A DNA stretch of 5,534 nt from positions 1-5,534 of the forward strand of contig JALQSZ010000111.1 in assembly GCA_023264135.1 (NCBI GenBank), read 5' to 3'. The stretch comes from Acidimicrobiales bacterium. Lineage in GTDB: Bacteria > Actinomycetota > Acidimicrobiia > Acidimicrobiales > Acidimicrobilacustridaceae. Positions 1 through 4,493 of the stretch are shown here, piece by piece. How positions within the stretch are numbered: the stretch's first letter is position 1; every line of letters begins with the position of its first letter. The translations under genes and the position numbers were made by a program. A model generated the notes under the pieces. That model worked only from the letters and a program-made list of their open reading frames with translations. It searched no databases and had not been told where the DNA came from.

Positions 1-197
1 GTGATGGACTCGACATGGACATCGTTTTCGTCGAGGGCGATGCAGGGGCTGCAGCCCAGCAGATGCGAGCGTTGGAACCCGCTGATTCCTCAACGGAAGT
101 TTTGGTCGATGCTCCCTATGTCCGCATCAATCCGATGCACTATCCGTGGGCCGACGCATTGCGGAACTCGGATCTGCCGAAGACCGTTGCGCTGTAG
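1..197 (+). CDS. C-terminal fragment of an unidentified protein (5' end outside window)
   Basis: The frame beginning at base 3 is open from the window edge to a TAG at 195-197, giving about 64 residues that start DGLDMDIVFVEGDAG and end DLPKTVAL. It is preferred over the overlapping frame starting at base 1 because its codons mostly end in G or C like the neighbouring genes and its composition is protein-like, whereas the other frame is rich in Ser, Arg and Cys. The ATG at 15 is probably internal, since the frame stays open before it. I do not recognise the family. The visible part is acidic, with a Pro/Tyr-rich stretch (APYVRINPMHYPWADAL) near the end and no clear membrane segment. The gene converges on the DinB-like gene with 12 bases between stop codons and no terminator in that gap. 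No function is assigned. Confidence 0.6.
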   Translation, partial: DGLDMDIVFVEGDAGAAAQQMRALEPADSSTEVLVDAPYVRINPMHYPWADALRNSDLPKTVAL

Positions 198-209
198 TTC
201 GCCGTTTCG

Positions 210-776
210 CTAACTCGTCATTCCGCCGAGGCCAACGAGGCCGCGTGCGAGTTCGATTTCGCCCATATGGCGAAGTCCATGTTGGTAGAGCCAGCACTCA
301 AACCCATCGAGGACGGTGACGCCGTCAGGCCCGGCAACGCGTGCGCTGTAGGTGGACGCGACCTGGGGTGGGAACGGTCGGGGAATGACGACACGAGTGA
401 AATCTGAGGGATCCATCGTGGCGAGGTATGCCTCGGTGCGATCGAACACCGTTCGCTGATACTCCTTGAACGCTTCAAAGTCGCCAATGCGTTGATTGAC
501 CATTTCATCCACGGTCCGCTCTTTGCCGTGGTCGTTGATCGCCATTTGTACGCGTGACTGCCACTCGTCGTTCCAAATCGGCATCTGTCCAGTGATGAAC
601 ATGAAGTTTCCGTCTTCCTGATTTGTGTAGTGGAAGAGAGAAAAAGCGATCGGCAGCACCTTCTCGCGTTCGAAATGATTCACATGCTCGAGATCCATGG
701 AACCGACGGCTTGGTAGTACAGCGAATGCATTGCTGCCATACGCCGCTGAAGTGAGTCGAGGATGAGATCGGTCAT
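210..776 (-). CDS. DinB-like (DinB/YfiT superfamily) metal-binding protein
   Basis: The product has 188 residues. It looks like the DinB-like four-helix-bundle superfamily, whose members bind a divalent metal through three histidines. Candidate ligands are H49 in the second helix (LFHYTNQEDG) and H166/H170 in the C-terminal HGLRHMGEIELARGL segment, which matches the HxxxHxGE signature of the family. Family members include thiol transferases (mycothiol- or bacillithiol-dependent) and many proteins of unknown role; which applies here cannot be decided. No signal peptide or membrane segment is seen, so it is probably cytoplasmic. The ATG at 776 is supported by AAAGG 8 bases upstream, which lies within the last codons of the SDR gene. 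It is the third gene of the minus-strand run and is probably translationally coupled to the SDR. The length is normal for the family. Confidence 0.82.
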   Translation of the reverse strand: MTDLILDSLQRRMAAMHSLYYQAVGSMDLEHVNHFEREKVLPIAFSLFHYTNQEDGNFMFITGQMPIWNDEWQSRVQMAINDHGKERTVDEMVNQRIGDFEAFKEYQRTVFDRTEAYLATMDPSDFTRVVIPRPFPPQVASTYSARVAGPDGVTVLDGFECWLYQHGLRHMGEIELARGLVGLGGMTS

Positions 777-781
777 CGTGG

Positions 782-1651
782 TTACCTTTGGTAGAGCGGA
801 GCAGCGCGGTTCAAAATGATTTGCGTTCGTTCATTGACTGCATCTTCGAAACGACCTTCTTCGACCATCCAGAAGCGATTGGCGTACAGGCCGTCCACAA
901 CCTGGTCGGCGACTTCGGAAAGCGGAGTAATTGCAACAGGGGTGCCTGCTGCCTCCATCGATTCAATCCATCCGGCCATCTTGTGGGTGTGGTCAATTGG
1001 CTGATCGGCCTCGTAGCCGGGAGGGCGTTCGGCGGCGGCCCAGATACCTGTGTTCAGGACCCCTTTGGTTTTGCCAGTGGGGAAAAGCACAGAAACGCCG
1101 ATCTTTGGATTCACTTCAGCGAGCTGTCCGTAAAGGCATTCACTGAGCGTGACGACCGCGGCCTTGCACGTTGCATAGGTCGGCGACATTGCGATGGGGG
1201 AGAAGCCACCGTTATTCGATGACGTATTGACGATATGGGCTTCCTCATCTTGGGCAAGCAGCGTCGGAACAAATGCGTTGATGCCGTTAATGACGCCGTA
1301 GACGTGCACGCTGAATGCGAAACGCCAGTCGTTGATCTCGTGTTCCCATAGGCGGCCATGCGCTCCGGAAGCGACACCGGCGTTATTGCACACGACGTGA
1401 ACTTTGCCGAATTCATTCAGCGTTGCGTCTCGTAATGCTTCAACTGATTCCAGGCTGGACACGTCGGCGGTAACGCCGATGACTTCGCGACCGTTACCGC
1501 TCAGTTCATTCACAACGCCGTCGAGTTGTTCGGCTCGCAAATCGGAAAGAACAACCTTCATGCCTTCATTGAGGAATCGTTCGCCCATGGCTTTACCGAT
1601 TCCGCCTGCTCCACCGGTAATGACGGCGACTTTCCCTTTGAGTTCTTTCAT
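782..1651 (-). CDS. Short-chain dehydrogenase/reductase (classical SDR), NAD(P)-dependent
   Basis: The product has 289 residues and a Rossmann fold. Visible motifs are the nucleotide-binding TGGAGGIG (residues 12-19), D37 at the end of the second beta strand (an acidic residue there usually means NAD(H) preference), D63 in TADV (adenine contact), NNAG (89-92), the catalytic Ser in NTSS (probably S145), and YATCK with Y159 and K163. The Asn of the usual N-S-Y-K tetrad appears to be His (H116 in FSVHVYGV). The protein oxidises an alcohol or reduces a carbonyl; the substrate is unknown. It is about 40 residues longer than a minimal classical SDR, with an extended C-terminal substrate-binding region (about 195-289). 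The ATG at 1651 is preceded by AGGGGG with a 4-base spacer. The gene sits 62 bases downstream of the dioxygenase gene and 5 bases upstream of the DinB-like gene, suggesting one operon and a shared catabolic role. Confidence 0.92.
   Translation of the reverse strand: MKELKGKVAVITGGAGGIGKAMGERFLNEGMKVVLSDLRAEQLDGVVNELSGNGREVIGVTADVSSLESVEALRDATLNEFGKVHVVCNNAGVASGAHGRLWEHEINDWRFAFSVHVYGVINGINAFVPTLLAQDEEAHIVNTSSNNGGFSPIAMSPTYATCKAAVVTLSECLYGQLAEVNPKIGVSVLFPTGKTKGVLNTGIWAAAERPPGYEADQPIDHTHKMAGWIESMEAAGTPVAITPLSEVADQVVDGLYANRFWMVEEGRFEDAVNERTQIILNRAAPLYQR
785..789 (-). promoter_or_regulatory. Ribosome-binding site of the DinB-like gene, inside the SDR 3' end
   Basis: AAAGG on the minus strand overlaps the final Gln-Arg codons (CAA AGG TAA) of the SDR gene, 8 bases before the DinB-like ATG. 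This supports co-transcription and translational coupling of the two genes. Confidence 0.6.
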
Positions 1652-1655
1652 GATT

Positions 1656-1661
1656 CCCCCT
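1656..1661 (-). promoter_or_regulatory. G-rich ribosome-binding site of the SDR gene
   Basis: AGGGGG on the minus strand followed by AATC and ATG. It supports the ATG at 1651 and matches the Shine-Dalgarno sequences of the VOC and amidohydrolase genes. Confidence 0.6.
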
Positions 1662-1688
1662 TGATTGACTTGTGACCCTAGTTGGACG

Positions 1689-1704
1689 ACTTCAGCGATG
1701 AAGT
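1689..1704. repeat. Inverted repeat in the tauD-like/SDR intergenic gap
   Basis: ACTTCA-GCGA-TGAAGT is a perfect 6-base inverted repeat with a 4-base spacer, in the 62-base gap between the dioxygenase stop and the SDR start. The same ACTTCA half recurs in the divergent promoter region and elsewhere in the window. It could be an operator half-site pair or a small RNA hairpin. It is too weak, and has no U-tract, to be a convincing terminator. Confidence 0.45.
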
Positions 1705-1713
1705 GCCAGCGAG

Positions 1714-2547
1714 TTAACGGCGATTGAAGGCGCTCGAGGCGGACAAGCGCGTCACGAGTCGGTGCTCATACGGGCTGGGCGATTGCGTGTCGTCGGCGTA
1801 CTGGCCGAGCACGGTGACGCGGTGCATGACGCGCTCGGTGTCGTAATCGCCAATCGCGTAATGCCGAGTGCAACGGTTGTCCCAGATCACAATGTCGCCC
1901 GGAGACCATCGCCAACGGCAGGTGAATTCCGGACGATCGCCCCATGAATACAAAAGCGCCAGCAATGCATCGCTTTCCTCTTGTTCAAGTTGAGGAATGC
2001 GAGTGGTGAACAGACGGTTGACGGCGAGTGCTTCTCGACCGGTTTCGGGGTGACGCAGCACGACTGGTCGTTCCGCTTTCATCTCGGGATGACCTTGAGG
2101 CCATGCGGTGTGGATCGCGCTCAGTCCCCGCAGAAAATCCTGCATTGCCGGCGACATCGCAGTGAACGCTTCGTATTGGTTGGCCCACATGGTGTCGCCG
2201 CCGCTTTCGGGCCCACTGATCTGTTGCAGAACGGCGGCGATAGGCGGGGACTCATTGAAAGTGACATCGGAATGCCACACATCGGCTCGGCCGCCTCGTT
2301 CACTATGAAGCACGGTGACCTCAGGAGTGCCTTCGAGTTTTTCGGTAAGCGGATGAACCTCAAGCGTCCCAAAGCGTTGCGCGAAATCCCGCTGCTCGCT
2401 CGCCGATAACTGTTGACCAGGAAAGAACAAGACGAGATGCTGGAGCCAGGCGTCGCGAAGTTGCGTTGCATCGGTGTCGGTGAGATCGCGAAGATCGAGC
2501 TCGCTCACCGACGCTCCGATCGTTCCCGCTAGCGGTTCAATGTTCAT
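1714..2547 (-). CDS. TauD/TfdA-family 2-oxoglutarate, Fe(II)-dependent dioxygenase
   Basis: The product has 277 residues, close to the length of E. coli TauD (283). The Fe(II) triad is visible: H92 and D94 in WHSDVTF, and H229 in NRCTRHYAIGDY. R239 in ERVMHR is the expected 2-oxoglutarate carboxylate ligand, R243 matches the position that binds the taurine sulfonate in TauD, and T119 in GGDTMW fits the family's co-substrate contact. H65 in EVHPL also matches a TauD substrate-site His. Such enzymes hydroxylate a substrate with O2 and 2-oxoglutarate, often splitting off sulfite or glyoxylate; taurine, another sulfonate, an aryloxyacetate or an unrelated acid are all possible here. The ATG at 2547 has GAGGAG 11 bases upstream. 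It is the first gene of the minus-strand run and is transcribed divergently from the VOC gene. The protein is predicted cytoplasmic. Confidence 0.92.
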   Translation of the reverse strand: MNIEPLAGTIGASVSELDLRDLTDTDATQLRDAWLQHLVLFFPGQQLSASEQRDFAQRFGTLEVHPLTEKLEGTPEVTVLHSERGGRADVWHSDVTFNESPPIAAVLQQISGPESGGDTMWANQYEAFTAMSPAMQDFLRGLSAIHTAWPQGHPEMKAERPVVLRHPETGREALAVNRLFTTRIPQLEQEESDALLALLYSWGDRPEFTCRWRWSPGDIVIWDNRCTRHYAIGDYDTERVMHRVTVLGQYADDTQSPSPYEHRLVTRLSASSAFNRR

Positions 2548-2598
2548 GACGGCGTGAACTCCTCATCGACTGCCTCTCTTGGGCGGGACACATCATTA

Positions 2599-2634
2599 CT
2601 GAAGTACCTTACGGACGACAGCTCGTCACTTCAG
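2599..2634. repeat. Nested inverted repeat overlapping the VOC gene's ribosome-binding site
   Basis: CTGAAGT (2599-2605) is a perfect inverted copy of ACTTCAG (2628-2634). Directly inside the right arm, TCGTC (2623-2627) pairs with GACGA (2614-2618) across the loop CAGC. As RNA this would be a 12-bp right-continuous stem with an 8-base bulge on the left, ending at the first bases of AGGGGGA. It is therefore a candidate operator in DNA, or a hairpin that limits ribosome access. Regulation is inferred; only the symmetry is observed. Confidence 0.5.
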
Positions 2635-2639
2635 GGGGA
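2633..2639 (+). promoter_or_regulatory. Ribosome-binding site that fixes the VOC gene start
   Basis: AGGGGGA followed by AACA and ATG at 2644. The in-frame GTG at 2554 would add 30 residues of low-complexity Ser/Thr-rich sequence before the conserved fold and lacks such a site, so 2644 is chosen. Confidence 0.65.
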
Positions 2640-2643
2640 AACA

Positions 2644-3054
2644 ATGGGTTCAACAGTTGGTCAGTTTTGCATTGCCGTAAGCGATCTTGAGGAATCCGTT
2701 CGCTTCTACACCGAAATCATGGGACTCGTTGAACACGGACGCACTGAGATTCCGAACGTCAATGAGGTGCACCTCGCTGGAGCCGAAGGCGAACACGGCG
2801 GTCGACTCCAGCTTGCGAAGTTCAACCCAACGATGACGCCGCAGCCAATTGATCACGGGCGGGCGCTTTGGAAGATCTACATCTACGTCGACGATGCCGT
2901 GGCAACGTGGGAAAAGGCCGTCGCTGCGGGGTATGAGTCGCATATGAAGCCGGAACGACTTGATCGTTGGCCCGTCATTGTTGGATTTGTGTCCGATCCC
3001 GACGGCTATTTGATCGAAATCATTGAATCTGAAGGCCCGCGTCCGGGTCACTGA
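2644..3054 (+). CDS. VOC superfamily (glyoxalase/bleomycin resistance fold) protein
   Basis: The product has 136 residues, the length of a single vicinal-oxygen-chelate unit with two beta-alpha-beta-beta-beta modules (about 5-60 and 73-130). Family signatures are VSDLEESVRFYTEIMGL (residues 12-28) and SDPDGYLIEIIE (117-128). Aligned by eye to E. coli glyoxalase I, the four metal positions (His, Glu, His, Glu) read Q7, Q56, K77 and E125, so only the last ligand is kept. It is therefore unlikely to be an ordinary metal-dependent glyoxalase I; a binding protein, an isomerase or epimerase variant, or an enzyme using a different metal site is possible. The ATG at 2644 is chosen over GTG 2554 because of its strong RBS and because the fold begins there. 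It is divergent from the dioxygenase gene and followed after 147 bases by the amidohydrolase. Predicted cytoplasmic; substrate unknown. Confidence 0.85.
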   Translation: MGSTVGQFCIAVSDLEESVRFYTEIMGLVEHGRTEIPNVNEVHLAGAEGEHGGRLQLAKFNPTMTPQPIDHGRALWKIYIYVDDAVATWEKAVAAGYESHMKPERLDRWPVIVGFVSDPDGYLIEIIESEGPRPGH

Positions 3055-3092
3055 GACAAGGCAATACCGGCCGATTTTCAGTTTCGTCCGAG

Positions 3093-3131
3093 CGAAGGGT
3101 CGTGGGTGAGAAATTGACCTACGACCCTTCG
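3093..3131 (+). terminator. Strong hairpin after the VOC gene, terminator or attenuator without U-tract
   Basis: The left arm 3093-3107 (CGAAGGGTCGTGGGT) pairs with 3117-3131 (ACCTACGACCCTTCG), giving 15 pairs including one G-U around a 9-base loop, GAGAAATTG. The outer 11 pairs are perfect. It starts 38 bases after the VOC stop and ends 70 bases before the amidohydrolase start. The next bases are GC-rich rather than a run of T. It could end VOC transcription, act as an mRNA-stabilising structure between cistrons, or attenuate the amidohydrolase. Confidence 0.6.
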
Positions 3132-3171
3132 TCGCGTTCGCCCCGAGGACATAGTGTGAGCGCAGTGCTTT

Positions 3172-3183
3172 CGCCCGCGGGCG
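3172..3183. repeat. 12-base perfect palindrome upstream of the amidohydrolase
   Basis: CGCCCGCGGGCG reads the same on both strands and sits 7 bases before the amidohydrolase's AGGGGG ribosome-binding site. It is a candidate operator or 5' leader structure. GC-only palindromes of this size also arise by chance in GC-rich DNA, so the regulatory reading is tentative. Confidence 0.35.
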
Positions 3184-3190
3184 GTGACTT

Positions 3191-3196
3191 AGGGGG
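3191..3196 (+). promoter_or_regulatory. Ribosome-binding site of the amidohydrolase gene
   Basis: AGGGGG followed by TCCCT and the ATG at 3202. It supports this start over later ones. AGGG and CCCT on either side of GGT could form a tiny 4-bp hairpin that partly hides the site. Confidence 0.6.
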
Positions 3197-3201
3197 TCCC
3201 T

Positions 3202-4491
3202 ATGAATGCTGATGATCTGATCCTGATCAGTGTCGACGACCACATTGCCGAACCGGCAAACATGTTCGATGCGCATGTGCCGGCGAAGTACAAGGAATTC
3301 GCTCCCAGAGTTCTCACCGACGAAAACGGAATTGAGCAGTGGTGGTACGGCGACATCAAGGGCCGCAACCTTGGACTGAACGCCGTCGCTGGCAAGCCCC
3401 GCGAGTACTACAACATCGACGCCTCCCGTTACGACCAGATGCGACCCGGCTGTTGGGATGTCAACGAACGCATTCGTGACATGAACGCAGGCGGCCAGCT
3501 CGCTGGATTGAATTTCCCGAACTGGACCGGCTTCTCAGGTCAGGTTCTCAATCAAGGTCCCGATCGCGCAATCAACGAGATCATGATCAAGGCCTACAAC
3601 GATTGGCATATCGACGAGTGGTGCGCTTCGCATCCCGGCCGCTTCATTCCCTGCGGAATTCTTCCGCTGTGGGATGTCCACGAAGCTGCGGCCGAAGTTC
3701 GACGACTCGCTGCGAAGGGTTGTCACGCAGTCACGTTCTCCGAGAATCCAGCGGCGCTCAACATGCCGTCGATCCACTCAGGTGAATGGGATCCGTTGTT
3801 TGCGGCATGTGTCGATACCGACACCGTGATCTGCTGTCACCTCGGATCATCATCAAAGAGCGCGGCGACGTCTGCCGACGCTCCTGCTGGCGTCGCCATG
3901 ACACTTTCATCGGCGGGAACGGCCTACACACTTGTTGATCTCATTTGGGCAACGTTCTGGGAACGATTCCCGACCCTGAAGTTCTCGCTCACCGAAGGCG
4001 ATATCGGATGGATTCCGTATTTCCTTTGGCGTGCTGAGCACGTGAACGACCGCCATGGTGGTTGGATCAATCACGATTTCTCGAAGACCGGTTCGCCTAC
4101 GCAGATCTTCAACGATCACATCTTGGTGTGCTTCATTAAAGAAACCGTTGGTCCAGAACTGTTCAATCATTTCAATATGGACAACGTGTGCTGGGAATCT
4201 GACTACCCGCACTCCGACGGCACCTGGCCCTATGCGCCAGAGGAACTGCTCAAGACGCTTGCTGGATGCGACGATGCGACGATCAACAAGATCTCGTATG
4301 AGAACGCGATGAAGCATTACAACTTCGATCCGTTCAAGCACATCCCGAAAGAGCAGGCAACGGCCGGTGCGCTTCGTGCACTTTCGCCAGATGTCGATGT
4401 CGTCACTCGAACCGGTCGTCTCGCCGACGAGCGAGACCTAGCTCAGTGGAAGGCAATCGTTTCGGGCGGAGCTGTCGCCGCCAAGAAGTAG
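3202..4491 (+). CDS. Amidohydrolase-2 (ACMSD-like) family metal-dependent hydrolase or decarboxylase
   Basis: The product has 429 residues and belongs to the amidohydrolase-related TIM-barrel family (Pfam Amidohydro_2). Members include ACMSD, gamma-resorcylate decarboxylase and 5-carboxyvanillate decarboxylase, as well as true hydrolases. Likely metal ligands are D12/H14 in the N-terminal VDDHIAEP motif, H213 in CCHLGSSS on a central strand, and D334 in ESDYPHSDGTWP near the C-terminal strand. Where ACMSD has an HGG histidine, this protein reads TEGDIGWIPYFL (E265), a variant I believe is common in bacterial members of this subgroup. ENAMKHYNF (367-375) matches the family's closing helix motif. 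It is longer than ACMSD (about 336 residues), with an insertion-rich N-terminal third and a Lys-ending tail. The start has AGGGGG 5 bases upstream. It converges on the molybdopterin oxidoreductase gene with only 2 bases between stops. Substrate unknown; predicted cytoplasmic. Confidence 0.9.
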   Translation: MNADDLILISVDDHIAEPANMFDAHVPAKYKEFAPRVLTDENGIEQWWYGDIKGRNLGLNAVAGKPREYYNIDASRYDQMRPGCWDVNERIRDMNAGGQLAGLNFPNWTGFSGQVLNQGPDRAINEIMIKAYNDWHIDEWCASHPGRFIPCGILPLWDVHEAAAEVRRLAAKGCHAVTFSENPAALNMPSIHSGEWDPLFAACVDTDTVICCHLGSSSKSAATSADAPAGVAMTLSSAGTAYTLVDLIWATFWERFPTLKFSLTEGDIGWIPYFLWRAEHVNDRHGGWINHDFSKTGSPTQIFNDHILVCFIKETVGPELFNHFNMDNVCWESDYPHSDGTWPYAPEELLKTLAGCDDATINKISYENAMKHYNFDPFKHIPKEQATAGALRALSPDVDVVTRTGRLADERDLAQWKAIVSGGAVAAKK

Positions 4492-4493
4492 GC

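Larger units (their letters stand above)
2548..2643. promoter_or_regulatory. Divergent intergenic region between dioxygenase and VOC genes
   Basis: These 96 bases separate the starts of two oppositely directed gene groups, so promoters for both should lie here. The minus-strand dioxygenase RBS GAGGAG is at 2559-2564 and the plus-strand VOC RBS AGGGGGA at 2633-2639. I could not identify a convincing -35/-10 pair on either strand. A nested inverted repeat (2599-2634) occupies the half nearest the VOC gene. Confidence 0.6.

Noticed and set aside
1..213. Plus-strand frame from base 1 reading MMDSTWTSFSSR
   Set aside because: Low-complexity Ser/Arg/Cys composition and a competing frame with protein-like codon use that ends at 197.
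788..1222. A 144-residue plus-strand open frame opposite the SDR gene
   Set aside because: Its composition (many Cys, Arg and His) and the strongly supported SDR on the other strand make it a shadow.
2554..2643. Upstream GTG start adding 30 residues to the VOC protein
   Set aside because: The added residues are Ser/Thr-rich and outside the fold, the codon lies close to the divergent gene's start, and ATG 2644 has a strong ribosome-binding site.
3128..3157. Possible amidohydrolase promoter with TTCGTC and TAGTGT 18 bases apart
   Set aside because: The -35 match is poor and overlaps the hairpin; not better than chance matches in this sequence.
2650..3276. A 208-residue open frame on the minus strand, antisense to the VOC gene and the start of the amidohydrolase
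   Set aside because: It lies opposite a well-supported VOC gene, has no recognisable motifs and no good start context; it is a by-product of codon bias.
3907..4341. A 144-residue minus-strand open frame opposite the amidohydrolase
   Set aside because: Antisense shadow of a gene with clear catalytic motifs; no independent support.
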